A stretch of DNA of 64,000 nt from Colwellia psychrerythraea (GCF_000764225.1 NZ_JQED01000053.1:1-64000), one strand, 5' to 3'; shown: positions 1 to 7,972, counted from the stretch's first letter. Translations and numbers: made by a program. The notes: generated by a model not told the origin, from the sequence alone.

Positions 1-127
1 AGCCGATCACTCAATACCATTTTGACCGAAAAGTGATCGGCATCGATGGTATTGAGTGATCGCGATGGATGGTATTAGGTGATCGGCTTAGATGGTATTA
101 GGTGATCGCGATGCATGAGAATATGCA
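1..127. mobile_element. End of a transposable element (IS21- or Tn7-like terminal repeats)
   Basis: Three direct copies of GATGGTATTRRGTGATCG start at 45, 68 and 91, an exact 23-bp period. An inverted copy (CGATCACTCAATACCAT) lies at 4-20 and a partial copy near 32-40. Arrays of about 20-bp transposase-binding sites at an end are typical of IS21-family elements and of Tn7-like ends. The LysR reading frame on the right loses homology near 127, where the sequence reads TATGCA then host DNA, so I place the element edge there. The body would lie left of the window. That it is IS21 rather than Tn7-like is inference. Confidence 0.45.
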
Positions 128-337
128 GCAATGCTGTAAATACAATTTACCTGCCTCTGTCAGCCTAACTGAACGTGTGGTGCGCTCAAATAATCGAATA
201 CCTAAATGGGTTTCAAGCTGACTTATTTTGTTGCTCACCGTAGATTTCTCAATATTTAGCGCATTTGCGGCTTTTGTGAAACTTAAATAATGGGCAACGT
301 GACTAAAAATTTGAATTTGATTGAGGTCATTGTTCAT
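128..337 (-). pseudogene. LysR-type regulator, truncated after the DNA-binding domain
   Basis: The first about 70 residues are a clear LysR winged helix-turn-helix: IQIFSHVAHYLSFTKAANAL, KSTVSNKISQLETHLGIRLF and RTTRSVRLTEAGKLYLQHC. After LQHC (about 128) the frame runs into the repeat array and stops at 98, so the whole effector-binding domain is missing. I use the ATG at 335-337; the frame is open a little further to a TTG. It is divergent from the cytochrome b561 gene with a palindrome between them, the usual position for a LysR regulator and its target. The fragment probably gives no working inducible regulator. Confidence 0.8.
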
Positions 338-376
338 ATATAAAAACAATAAATTGATAAATGGGTTAATTATTTA

Positions 377-396
377 TTATGAATGAACACTCATAA
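377..396. promoter_or_regulatory. Palindrome between divergent LysR and b561 genes, candidate LysR box
   Basis: TTATGA, 8 bases, then TCATAA form an inverted repeat (arms extend to 8 of 9 matches at 374-382/391-399). It lies in the 108-bp divergent intergenic space. A dyad here fits autoregulation and control of the b561 gene by the LysR protein, now broken. Seen: the dyad. Inferred: the binding protein. Confidence 0.4.
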
Positions 397-445
397 TTAG
401 CAACATACTTTTATCACTACCTTAGAATTTTATGGAGAATACACT

Positions 446-994
446 ATGTCAACCAATCGAAAGTCATTTGATTTGGGTTATAAAATTATTCATTGGCTTA
501 TGGCCACTCTAGTACTACTAATGTTTTTCGGCATTGTTGGTTTTGCTCAAGCCATTACCGATGAAGAACGTACGGTAATGTTGGTAGGGCATTCAAGTCT
601 AGGAACGCTCATTAGTATTTTTGTCACCATACGAATTTATAAACGATTTATCAAAAAAGATGCAGTGCCTGAACAAAATATTAGCAATATACAGCGACGA
701 GCTTCTTTCGCGGTGCAATACGCCATTTATATCTTGCTTGTTGTAATTCCTTTTAGCGGTTATTTAGCGGCAAATTTTCATGAACTTCCAGTATTGGTAT
801 TTGGCAATTTTAACATAAACGGTGGCCGAGAATTCAACCAAGCTTTATTTGAAAATTTAAGATCAATCCATCAATTAGGCATATATTCACTAATGGGGTT
901 ATTGGTCTTGCACATCGGTGCAGCATTACTTCACGGCATAGTTAGACGTGATGGTGTATTGGGGTCGATGACTAGGTTTAAGAAACCAATATAG
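446..994 (+). CDS. Cytochrome b561 family protein
   Basis: A 182-residue inner-membrane haem protein. Four hydrophobic segments are visible, at about 15-35, 46-64, 88-108 and 142-163. Histidines that could ligand two b haems lie in KIIHWLMA (about H16), VGHSSLG (about H49), SIHQLG (about H141) and LVLHIGAALLH (about H154). The length is that of the prokaryotic YodB/CybB-type cytochrome b561 family, which moves electrons between quinol and periplasmic partners. AUG follows GGAG at a good distance (438-441). Regulation was probably by the adjacent divergent LysR protein, which is truncated here. No partner gene is next to it, so the electron donor and acceptor are unknown. Confidence 0.85.
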   Translation: MSTNRKSFDLGYKIIHWLMATLVLLMFFGIVGFAQAITDEERTVMLVGHSSLGTLISIFVTIRIYKRFIKKDAVPEQNISNIQRRASFAVQYAIYILLVVIPFSGYLAANFHELPVLVFGNFNINGGREFNQALFENLRSIHQLGIYSLMGLLVLHIGAALLHGIVRRDGVLGSMTRFKKPI

Positions 995-1190
995 CTTTCT
1001 AAATAGCAAGGTACATACCTAAATTGTTTAGATTGCCAACCATTGGTTAATTCGTATATTTGTGTTAAGTCAGTTTTATCAAGGAATGCTACTTAATGTA
1101 GAAATACCGGAGTTTTCACAGTTAAGATGGGGGAAAGCTCTTTGATTATAAATAAATCCGAGTTCAGTTCTGTTAGTGCATTTTTTATAA

Positions 1191-1528
1191 TAACTACAGC
1201 TAGCAATAAAGAAGCGCAAACCTACCCAACCTGTGTTATTTCATACTGACAGAGGCGCTGAGTATCGAGCACATATAGTGCAAAAGTTCTTAGTTAAACA
1301 TAACATGACGGCCAGTATGAAATGACCCGGTTGTTGTACTGATAATGCAGGAGTTGAACCATTTTTCATTCGCTTAAAGCTGACATATTCAGAGTCAATA
1401 AATTTGAATAGATGAATAAATTACTTTCAAAATTAAAAGGTTACTTGAATTACTTTTACAATAGACAACGACTACATTCGAGTTTAGGATATAAAACACC
1501 TGCAGAATATGAATTGGCAGTAAATTGA
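1191..1528 (+). pseudogene. IS3-family transposase (OrfB) 3' remnant
   Basis: Translation from about 1203 gives KKRKPTQPVLFHTDRGAEYR, then NMTASMK, a TGA stop, PGCCTDNAGVEPFF, further in-frame stops, and finally YNRQRLHSSLGYKTPAEYEL ending at 1528. These are the conserved DDE-domain blocks of IS3/IS150-type OrfB (second catalytic Asp in HTDRG, and the closing RxHSSLGYxTPxEY block). The 5' part is absent and at least two stops interrupt the rest. It is a dead fragment marking old mobile DNA beside the cassette-like genes that follow. No intact terminal repeats were found. Confidence 0.85.
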
Positions 1529-1589
1529 AGTGGAGAATGTCAATTTATCGAGGGAAAATCAACTAAAACAATGTGCCATGTTTCGTTCC

Positions 1590-1637
1590 TCAACAAGTTT
1601 GTCACACCATTTTAGTCCGCTTAATGTGGACGTTAGC
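1590..1637 (+). repeat. attC-like element, short or degenerate
   Basis: CAACAAG at about 1591 is followed by CTTAATGTGGACGTTAG, with arms GTCC (1615-1618) and GGAC (1628-1631) folding on each other and GTTAG at 1632-1636. That is the layout of the right-hand L-prime/R-prime part of an integron attC site just ahead of a cassette gene. It is short and no integrase is in the window. Inference from pattern only. Confidence 0.35.
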
Positions 1638-1654
1638 AGAATTAGGAGGTATCA

Positions 1655-2119
1655 GTGCTTACAATCAGAAAGTTTCAAAGTGGTGATGAATCAGCTTTAA
1701 GGGATATCTTTTTCAATACAATCCGAAACGTGAATATTAAAGATTATTCTGAAGTGCAGGTTCAAGCTTGGGCTCCAGATGATTATGACCAATCTGACTG
1801 GCATGAACGAATTAGCTCTATTAATCCTCTTGTAGCTGTTTTAGATAGCGAAATTGTAGGTTATGCCGATATTCAAGATGATGGTTATATCGACCATTTT
1901 TTCTGTCATTGGAATCATCAAGGTAAAGGTATTGGTAAAGCCCTAATACAAGAACTGTTCGCTGTAGGGCAAAAGAAAGGTATGAATCGCTTATATTCTC
2001 ATGCAAGTATTACTGCAAAACCATTTTTTGAGCATTTCGGTTTTAAAAAGGTTAAAAAGCAACAAGTAAAAATTCGCGGTCAAGTGCTTACTAATTATAT
2101 AATGGAAAAAGTTGTGTAA
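1655..2119 (+). CDS. GNAT-family N-acetyltransferase
   Basis: A 154-residue single-domain GNAT protein that would transfer acetyl from acetyl-CoA to an amine. The acetyl-CoA pyrophosphate loop is visible as HQGKGIGKALIQEL (motif A, about residues 88-101). It follows the strand DGYIDHFFC and precedes FFEHFGFKKVKKQQVKIRG, the usual C-terminal block. Start is GTG 1655, eight bases after a near-perfect AGGAGG at 1645-1650. It sits between two attC-like sequences with no operon partner, the arrangement of an integron gene cassette. Such orphan acetyltransferases are common cassette cargo. The substrate cannot be told from sequence. Confidence 0.85.
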   Translation: MLTIRKFQSGDESALRDIFFNTIRNVNIKDYSEVQVQAWAPDDYDQSDWHERISSINPLVAVLDSEIVGYADIQDDGYIDHFFCHWNHQGKGIGKALIQELFAVGQKKGMNRLYSHASITAKPFFEHFGFKKVKKQQVKIRGQVLTNYIMEKVV

Positions 2120-2124
2120 ATTCA

Positions 2125-2222
2125 GCTAACAAGCCAATTACGACAGGACTGTTAACCGTTTGCTCGGTTCAGCTACGCTTCACATTTTAGCAAACTATAA
2201 AAAGCCCATTAACTAGGGGGAT
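2125..2222 (+). repeat. attC-like recombination site
   Basis: It begins GCTAACAAGCC (R-double-prime-like). It contains GTTTGCT (2158-2164) and AGCAAAC (2189-2195) as perfect complementary arms around a loop with GCTACGCTTCACATTTT. It ends GCCCATTAACTAGGGGGATA, where a GTTA core would be expected (degenerate here). The centre closely resembles attC sites of marine chromosomal integrons and matches the element at about 5321-5416 in this window. It lies directly after the acetyltransferase stop codon. Confidence 0.5.
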
Positions 2223-2245
2223 ATGTTTTCCAACAAGGATAGAGT

Positions 2246-2695
2246 ATGAATTCAAAGTTTTTAATTTTCTTATGTTTATTTATGATTCAGGGATGCGATG
2301 ATGATTCATCAGAAAAAGAGCTTCAAACTACGATTAATCTGATTAAAAAAAATAGAAGTATTTGGCTAGCTTCAGGCATTGAGTCTTATACTTTTACGTA
2401 CTTTTCATCAATGAATGACTGCCCATCAGCCAATCCATTTCCTCCTGTTGAAATCACGGTAGTGAATGGTTCTATCTTATCGATCTATGTTCTTGAATTT
2501 GATCAATTTCAAGACGTTGAAAATACCCATTACTCAACTATTAGGCAAATGTTTGAAAATATGCTTGAAAATGTTGGAGATATAAAGGGAACGCCCAGTT
2601 TTGATGGCAGTTTTGGTTATCCTAAGAGCTATAATACTGATTTAAGTGATGCAGAATGTGATGGAAACTCTGTGGTCGTTAGCTCTTTCATATAA
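2246..2695 (+). CDS. Putative lipoprotein, DUF6174-like
   Basis: A 149-residue protein. The first 16 residues are a lipoprotein signal peptide ending MIQGC, so Cys17 would be lipidated, and DDDS follows directly (Asp at +2 tends to keep a lipoprotein in the inner membrane). The mature part begins with a helix (LQTTINLIKKNRSIWLASGI) and continues ESYTFTYFSS...CPSANPFPPVEITVVNG. That resembles the small DUF6174 family (pattern NxxxWxxxxIxxYxYxY...C...vtVxxG). A pair of further Cys residues could form a disulphide. SD AGGA precedes the ATG. It is cassette-like: flanked by attC-like sequence, alone, same strand. Function unknown. Confidence 0.7.
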   Translation: MNSKFLIFLCLFMIQGCDDDSSEKELQTTINLIKKNRSIWLASGIESYTFTYFSSMNDCPSANPFPPVEITVVNGSILSIYVLEFDQFQDVENTHYSTIRQMFENMLENVGDIKGTPSFDGSFGYPKSYNTDLSDAECDGNSVVVSSFI

Positions 2696-2698
2696 AAA

Positions 2699-2800
2699 TA
2701 GAACAAGGCAATTAAACGGACAATGAAGTCCCGACGTTTTAGTGGACACCTTCTATAGTTAGATTATGTCTATATTTGTTATTGAAATGGAGAGTCTAGA
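2699..2800. other. attC-like start joined to a possible IS end
   Basis: GAACAAGGCAATTAAACGGA (about 2701-2720) looks like the first half of an attC site. It is then replaced by GTCCCGACGTTTTAGTGGAC and an AT-rich stretch up to the next gene, with no second attC half. TTTTAGTGGACACC reads like the terminus of an IS3-type element (inference). The junction suggests an insertion or deletion inside a cassette site. Confidence 0.25.
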
Positions 2801-3304
2801 GTGAGTTTTAGTTACCAAACTTCAAGATTACAGATTAACGAAATTCTTAATAGCAACCAAAATTCTGATTTTTTAGTTTCAGTTGTGCAAGTATTAACTC
2901 CTAGCGTCGTTGAAAATCTCCCTCCATATTTTCAGAACGTTAATTCGACTCCGTCAGCTCAAGAGTGGTTAAAACAAATAATGTCTGAGGGGCGTTTGTT
3001 TATTGTGCAGCTAACAGGCGAAAGTAAGACTCTTGGCTTTGTATTTCTATCAACTGAAAATAGAGGTGATACCCATATAGGCTACTTACTGGGCGAATCC
3101 TATTGGGGTCAAGGTTACGCAACTGAATTATTGAAAGGGTTAATTGATTTCATTGATTCTGAAAATGAAATAACTCGTTTAATTGCTGGTGTAGCGACAG
3201 ACAATGTTGCTTCAATTAAATTACTTCACAAATTGGGTTTCATGCAAAGTTCAAGTGAAGATAAAGGCACAATATTTTTCGAGTATCAGCTTTCACAAAC
3301 ATAA
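2801..3304 (+). CDS. GNAT-family acetyltransferase (RimJ/RimL-like)
   Basis: A 167-residue protein with the RimJ/RimL-type layout: GFVFLSTENRGDTHIGYLLG, then the acetyl-CoA loop GQGYATELLKGLIDF (about residues 106-120), then AGVATDNVASIKLLHKLGF and a closing FFEYQLS strand. Family members acetylate N-terminal amines of ribosomal proteins or small amines; the substrate here is unknown. Start is GTG 2801 after GGAG. It is a second, unrelated acetyltransferase within 1.2 kb on the same strand with no operon partner, which fits cassette cargo. Confidence 0.85.
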   Translation: MSFSYQTSRLQINEILNSNQNSDFLVSVVQVLTPSVVENLPPYFQNVNSTPSAQEWLKQIMSEGRLFIVQLTGESKTLGFVFLSTENRGDTHIGYLLGESYWGQGYATELLKGLIDFIDSENEITRLIAGVATDNVASIKLLHKLGFMQSSSEDKGTIFFEYQLSQT

Positions 3305-3517
3305 TAATACGTAATTGTTTTCATTAGATATTGCTGAGGCTCTCGGTAATATTCTCGCTAACACACTAATCAACTTGAACAACATGCTTAACGTATTGAA
3401 TATAATTAACTTTACTGCTAGTTTAATTTATAGTCGACTTTGTCGGTGTTGAAAACCATGGCGCTTGTCTTTGCCGTTATTGCTCATTTTCTTTAAATAA
3501 ATTGTGGGACAAAATCT

Positions 3518-5041
3518 ATGAAAACAAAGCTTAGTTTAATTGCTATCGCTGCTACGTTAATGTCTGCTGCCTCTTTAGCTTTAACGCCTACAGGAAAAAA
3601 TTTTAACGATACAGGGAATATCCTAGCTCGTTCCAAACAGCACACAAATATCGAGTATGACATTATGGTGCAACGTGCTACTCAGGCCGCTATCTACTAC
3701 ATGCCAGCTGTAGCTCAAGTTGACTTCATTAAAGCGACTAAACGTGCTGGGGGTGACTATGGCACAGTTAATTATGTGACGAAGCCATTTGGCTCAGATA
3801 AAGGCTTTTTAACAGCTAACGACACTACAGCATACGCTTGGGGTTCTATCTCTACTAACAAAGGTGCAATGGTTGTTGAAGTACCACCAATGACTTATAA
3901 AATTGACTATTTTGGTTCTTTCATTTCTGCTTGGCACGTACCTATGATTGATGTTGGCTCTAAAGGTGCTGACGAAGGTAAGGGCGGAAAATACCTGTTT
4001 CTACCACCAAAATATGACGGCAAATACGGTACAGCAACAGCCCTTGAAGCAAAAGGTTATATTATTGTACCCAATATGGATGGTCACGACGCCTCTTATT
4101 CTTTCCGTCCAACACTCTTGAACGGTGCAACTCATGTCGATGCGGGTAAACACGCTAAAGGTGTTAAAGTATACTCGCTAGCAGAAGCTATCGAAGGTGA
4201 CATTGAACCGACCCAATACATGGATCTTACCAACGAGCCGTACGACTGTCTGCCCTATTACAACATGACATTTATCGAAGACATTAATGATGTTGTGCAG
4301 AATAACCCAGTACGTGAAAAAGACCGTGCTGTTTACTCTATGCTACAAAGCATAGGTATCAAAAAAGGAAAAGAATTTAATCCAACGCCAAGCCAGAAGA
4401 AAGCTGCACTTGAAGGGCTCGAACTTGCTTACTCATATATGCAGAAGAGGTTCACCACTGAGGGTCAAACTGTTGCTCCTTTATGGGTTAAGGATGGAAA
4501 TAAACTATCAGAGTGGTCATTCTGGAACTTTGGTGAACAGGCTCAGATGGGTTTTCCATTTGAATATGGAGAAGAGGTTCTGGTAGACAAACGTGCAGCG
4601 TCATACTTCTACGTAACGTTTCTACCGAGTAAACTTGGTGGTGCTACTTTCTACCTAACAGGTCTACGTGACAGTGATGGTAATCTGCTTAACGGCAATG
4701 ACACTTATAAATTAAATGTTCCTGCTGATGTACCGGCGAAAGATTTCTGGTCAGCTATCGTGTACAACATGGAAACGAAGAACTTCAATCGTGGTGTAGA
4801 CCGTGTAGGTGCTTCTACTAAAGACCTAGATAAGATGGTGAAGAACGCAGATGACTCTGTAGATGTATATTATGCTCCTAATCTAGACGAAGTGCCCAAA
4901 GGCTTCGAAGCTAACTGGGTGACCACAAAGAGTGCTACAGACGCTAAAGATTGGTTCTTCCTGTTCCGCCTATACCGTCCTGAAACTAAAGAGTGGTTCA
5001 AGACTTGGATGCTGAACGACGTTGAGAATATCTCTAAATAG
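3518..5041 (+). CDS. Secreted DUF1254/DUF1214 protein
   Basis: A 507-residue protein with a Sec signal peptide (MKTKLSLIAIAATLMSAASL-A). The N-terminal half is DUF1254-like (about residues 45-230: NDTTAYAWGSISTNKGAMVV, PPMTYKIDYFGSFISAWHVP, GKYLFLPPKYDG). The C-terminal half is DUF1214-like (about 370-505: YFYVTFLPSKLGGATFYLTG, PADVPAKDFWSAIVYNMET, and near the end DWFFLFRLYRPETKEWF). This pair of domains is widespread in periplasmic proteins of marine and soil bacteria. Its biochemical role is not established. SD is weak (GGGAC). It is monocistronic, 213 bases after the previous gene. Confidence 0.85.
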   Translation: MKTKLSLIAIAATLMSAASLALTPTGKNFNDTGNILARSKQHTNIEYDIMVQRATQAAIYYMPAVAQVDFIKATKRAGGDYGTVNYVTKPFGSDKGFLTANDTTAYAWGSISTNKGAMVVEVPPMTYKIDYFGSFISAWHVPMIDVGSKGADEGKGGKYLFLPPKYDGKYGTATALEAKGYIIVPNMDGHDASYSFRPTLLNGATHVDAGKHAKGVKVYSLAEAIEGDIEPTQYMDLTNEPYDCLPYYNMTFIEDINDVVQNNPVREKDRAVYSMLQSIGIKKGKEFNPTPSQKKAALEGLELAYSYMQKRFTTEGQTVAPLWVKDGNKLSEWSFWNFGEQAQMGFPFEYGEEVLVDKRAASYFYVTFLPSKLGGATFYLTGLRDSDGNLLNGNDTYKLNVPADVPAKDFWSAIVYNMETKNFNRGVDRVGASTKDLDKMVKNADDSVDVYYAPNLDEVPKGFEANWVTTKSATDAKDWFFLFRLYRPETKEWFKTWMLNDVENISK

Positions 5042-5152
5042 TCACAAATTGAGGTTACCGTTGAAAATAACACAGAAAAAATAAACAAACAGGGATAATG
5101 TAGTTCCCCAGTTTTAAAGGCATATCAAGTTTTTTAGATAAGGAGATTAACA

Positions 5153-5325
5153 ATGTTTGGCCAGATATTTATTTTTTTATTGCTATCTTTAGCCTAATTA
5201 TGGGCTTGCAAGAGGGCAACTATATTTGGGCTTTCTGTGGTCTAATCATGACCCTGTCAGGTGTGCATCATATATATAAATTGAAATCAGGTAAAAACAT
5301 CTGGGATAAATCAAGCACAAAATAA
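5153..5325 (+). pseudogene. Small membrane protein, probably frameshifted
   Basis: A strong SD (AAGGAG, 5140-5145) sits 7 bases before ATG 5153, but that frame stops after 14 codons (MFGQIFIFLLLSLA). One frame over, the sequence reads WPDIYFFIAIFSLIMG, then NYIWAFCGLIMTLSGVHHIY, then KSGKNIWDKSSTK and stop at 5325. That is a plausible small protein with two membrane helices. A single base missing just after the ATG would explain this. An internal ATG at 5200 could still give a 41-residue product. It is followed directly by an attC-like element, so this looks like a decayed cassette gene. Confidence 0.4.
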
Positions 5326-5416
5326 CCCGTTCAGGTGCGACTGCGGACTGAATACTCGGCTGTACTCCACATTTTAGTAAACCATTACTTGCTCCTTCTT
5401 GGGGCTGATATAAATG
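5321..5416 (+). repeat. attC-like element
   Basis: It begins AATAACCCG, then contains CTCGGCTGTACTCCACATTT followed by TAGTAAAC, nearly the same as CTCGGTTCAGCTACGCTTCACATTTTAGCAAAC in the site at 2125-2222 (that comparison is split here to keep strings short: shared blocks are CTCGG, CACATTTTAG and AAAC). It ends CTTGGGGCTGATAT, comparable to TAGGGGGATAT at the other site. The position right after a small gene's stop codon is as expected for a cassette recombination site. Confidence 0.4.
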
Positions 5417-5437
5417 CAACATTCAGGATGAATATTT

Positions 5438-5752
5438 ATGTTTCGAAGGATTATCTATATTGTTTTTTTAACGAGTTTGAGTGGCTGTGTTATTCCGATA
5501 GGCTCCAGTTGTATGGATTCACAAAAACATGTAAGCCTCGATGCTAATCATCCATCGAATAACAGTAAATGTGATGCTACCGATGCAGCAGTATATGTAA
5601 TCGCTGCAACGCTTAAAACGATGGATGGTGAAGATAAAAATAGCTCAGAGAAAGCTAAAGAAGCCGTTAAATGCTCAGATATGGTGGGTAAATCTCAAAA
5701 AGAATGTGTTCGCAAGGAAAAAAGGCTATATGACCCTTTAGATGAATTGTGA
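5438..5752 (+). CDS. Small putative lipoprotein
   Basis: A 104-residue protein with lipobox LSGC (Cys17) after a hydrophobic signal (RRIIYIVFLTSLSGC). The mature chain is hydrophilic with Cys in SSCMDS, SKCDATDAAVYV, VKCSDM and KECVRKE, an even number that could pair as disulphides in the periplasm. No family recognised. The ATG at 5438 has no strong SD. It lies between the attC-like element at 5321-5416 and a hairpin at about 5804-5826, so it may be another cassette gene. Confidence 0.6.
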   Translation: MFRRIIYIVFLTSLSGCVIPIGSSCMDSQKHVSLDANHPSNNSKCDATDAAVYVIAATLKTMDGEDKNSSEKAKEAVKCSDMVGKSQKECVRKEKRLYDPLDEL

Positions 5753-5789
5753 CACTCATTTATAAAATCAGTGCTTCAATTAGAGTAAA

Positions 5790-5832
5790 AACGGTTGGCT
5801 ACGTTTTGCTCTTTATTTTAGCAAAAAATTAG
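5790..5832 (+). repeat. Hairpin, possible attC remnant
   Basis: TTTTGCT (5804-5810) pairs with AGCAAAA (5820-5826) and is preceded by ACGGTTGGCTACG, similar in wording to the middle of the attC-like sites upstream. It could equally be a weak terminator for the lipoprotein gene. Confidence 0.25.
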
Positions 5833-5855
5833 TATGTTTTTGTGAGTTAACTATC

Positions 5856-6917
5856 GTGAAAATAAAGTATACGCTGCCAATACTTTTTCTATTCTGGTGT
5901 GCAATAATTATTGCAGCGCCAACTTCAGACTGGAAACAAGTTATTCGCGATACGCCTTATTCTTTTAGTAAAGGGGCGTCTAAAAAATTGGCCGAGTTAC
6001 GCCGCTGGGTACTACTGTCGAATGGTTATTGTGAACTCCCTAATCGGCATGTGTTTTTTGACCAGCGAGGTCAATTCTTAACCTGGATGGATAATGAAGA
6101 TACCAGTGAAGCGACACAAGAAAAGTTAAATAAAATTCGTTTGCAATTACACCGAAATAATAAGGTTAATCGCTGGATTGAAGGTAGTGATTCTACCATG
6201 GGGTATCCCTTTGCACTAAGTTGTGATCAGCCGTGGGTTGATATTGATGCGTCGATTAATCGAGTAAAAGGTAAAGCGCCAAAGTCGAAAGTATGGGGCA
6301 CTTGGGATGGTGTTAAGGCCGGAACAGAGTCAAAGCCAATTAGTTTGGAAGCATTGGTTGGTTTAATGTTTCAACACCGACATTCGCAGTTATCGGTGTC
6401 TTTAAATACCTTATCATTGAGGTTGTTTGTCGCCCAATTAATTATTGAAAGCGGTGCCAAAAAATATGCCCGTTCAAGTGACAATGCTTTGGGCATGTTG
6501 CAGTTAAAACCAGAGGTGCTTAATGATTGTGGTATTGATAAGCGTTTCTATCAACATCGTATGGCGCAAGTAGATTGCGCTGTGCGGTTATACGTGATGC
6601 TCAGTAGAAACCTTCAACCGGTATTTACCACAGTCTTTGGCCATCTTGAGAAAACAAAAAAACAAACACTCTTTGATATACTTTTAGTCCAATCTTATCA
6701 CTCAGGCATTGGCGCTATGACCACATTACTTACTGATGCTGATATGGGCAAAGCTGCCCGTTATTTTGCTGAGCATGAGCAACAGTTCTCTGCAGAAGAT
6801 ATTGCTACAGGCATGATATTTCACAATTTGGGTCGCCAACCTTGGGGTTGGGAGTCACTTTATTATGTTTTGGATATTATGATTGTCTCTAAGTCTTTAT
6901 CCGCACACGATAGTTAA
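5856..6917 (+). CDS. Secreted lytic transglycosylase-like protein
   Basis: A 353-residue protein with an N-terminal signal (MKIKYTLPILFLFWCAIIIA-A). The region from about 185 to 330 has the goose-lysozyme/SLT fold pattern: LRLFVAQLIIESGAKKYARS with the catalytic Glu in IIESG, then NALGMLQLKPEVLNDCGI (the GxMQLxP block), and later a YHSGIGAM segment. Such enzymes cleave the MurNAc-GlcNAc bond of peptidoglycan. The N-terminal 180 residues are not recognised and carry Cys pairs. Start is GTG 5856 without a strong SD, so it may be weakly translated. Alone on this strand, no partner in the operon. Functional only if the rather divergent catalytic domain is active. Confidence 0.65.
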   Translation: MKIKYTLPILFLFWCAIIIAAPTSDWKQVIRDTPYSFSKGASKKLAELRRWVLLSNGYCELPNRHVFFDQRGQFLTWMDNEDTSEATQEKLNKIRLQLHRNNKVNRWIEGSDSTMGYPFALSCDQPWVDIDASINRVKGKAPKSKVWGTWDGVKAGTESKPISLEALVGLMFQHRHSQLSVSLNTLSLRLFVAQLIIESGAKKYARSSDNALGMLQLKPEVLNDCGIDKRFYQHRMAQVDCAVRLYVMLSRNLQPVFTTVFGHLEKTKKQTLFDILLVQSYHSGIGAMTTLLTDADMGKAARYFAEHEQQFSAEDIATGMIFHNLGRQPWGWESLYYVLDIMIVSKSLSAHDS

Positions 6918-7201
6918 TGCTTGGTTTATGTTAATTCTGCTATTCGCTATTGTATCTTCTGAGATAATTAATTACTCCTATATCACAATAGCTTAACAGC
7001 CGTTGCAAGGCATTCATTAGAAATCGTCACCTTTCCTAGCTATTACAATTGCCTGCTTATCGGCACTTTACATGGCTTTTGTTTCATTAATTTACTACGC
7101 TTTTTAGACGTTGAGACAATACTATCACTTCGTAATCCTATCCATATTCCATAAAGTTGTTGGCAGTTGTCATGGATAAATAACCAACAAAGGAAGCCCC
7201 C

Positions 7202-7972
7202 ATGACTAAAAATATAAAAGTTATATCATTTTATTTTTCGCTGTTCATCTTCCTGATGACTTGTGTATCTGTGCCGGTATATGCAGAAGAAGAAAAGTTA
7301 GACAAAATCATCACCACTATGTGGGTGTTTTTTCCTAAAGCGGGGAAAACTGCTGATTTTGAAAAAGCGTTCAAAGAACATGTTGCCTACCGTAAATCAA
7401 TGGATGACCCTCGTAAATGGTCAGTGTATCAGGCTGATATGGGCCCCAAAATGAATGCCTATTTAGTGCGTGCATGTTGTGATTCTTGGTCAGACCTTGA
7501 CGATTATCGTCAATGGAATATCAAGTCAAAAGCCTCAGAAAACTGGCAGGAAAATGTCAGTAAATATGTTGCGCACTATGAACGAAGTCGCTCTGAAGCT
7601 GATTTTAAAAATAGTCATTGGCCGGCCGATGTGAAATACAAATATGTTGGTGTTAATACTTACCGACTTAAATTAGGCCATAGCGCGGCGCTAGCAAAAG
7701 ATAAAAAAGCCCTCAGTGATGCGGCTAAAAGTGAAAATTGGCCATATAACTGGTTTTGGGATGAGAGTATTAACGGAAAGATGGAAATGAATTTGGCTAT
7801 TCCTTATATGAATTATGGAGCTATGGCACCACCAGAAGTTAAATTTAGTCAAATGTTAGCTAAACATTTAGGTGACAAAGAAAAGGCTAAAGAATTACTA
7901 AGCAGGTGGTCATCGCACTTCAAATCAGTTTCTTATAATGTTTACGTAAAACGTGAAGATTTGTCGATGTAA
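7202..7972 (+). CDS. Secreted protein of unknown function, two similar halves
   Basis: A 256-residue protein. The signal peptide ends VPVYAEE (about residue 29). The mature chain appears to hold two related halves. The first (about 38-108) runs TTMWVFFPKAGKTADFEKAF to ACCDSWSDLDDYRQW. The second (about 150-230) runs VGVNTYRLKLGHSAALAKDK, then NWPYNWFWDESINGKMEMNL. Each reads strand-helix-strand with a WxxY/WxxDE stretch, like tandem dimeric alpha-beta barrel (NIPSNAP/ABM-type) domains. That fold call is inference. SD AAGGAAG sits 6-7 bases upstream, and a strong terminator follows the stop, so it is monocistronic. A CC pair in RACCDSW could bind metal or form a disulphide. Confidence 0.75.
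   Translation: MTKNIKVISFYFSLFIFLMTCVSVPVYAEEEKLDKIITTMWVFFPKAGKTADFEKAFKEHVAYRKSMDDPRKWSVYQADMGPKMNAYLVRACCDSWSDLDDYRQWNIKSKASENWQENVSKYVAHYERSRSEADFKNSHWPADVKYKYVGVNTYRLKLGHSAALAKDKKALSDAAKSENWPYNWFWDESINGKMEMNLAIPYMNYGAMAPPEVKFSQMLAKHLGDKEKAKELLSRWSSHFKSVSYNVYVKREDLSM

Noticed and set aside
45..108. CRISPR array
   Set aside because: Repeats are 18 bp with 5-bp gaps, too short for spacers, and an inverted copy is present; a transposon end fits better.
5335..5547. 70-codon frame overlapping the small lipoprotein
   Set aside because: It runs through the attC-like element and overlaps the lipoprotein in another frame; the lipoprotein has the signal peptide and lipobox.
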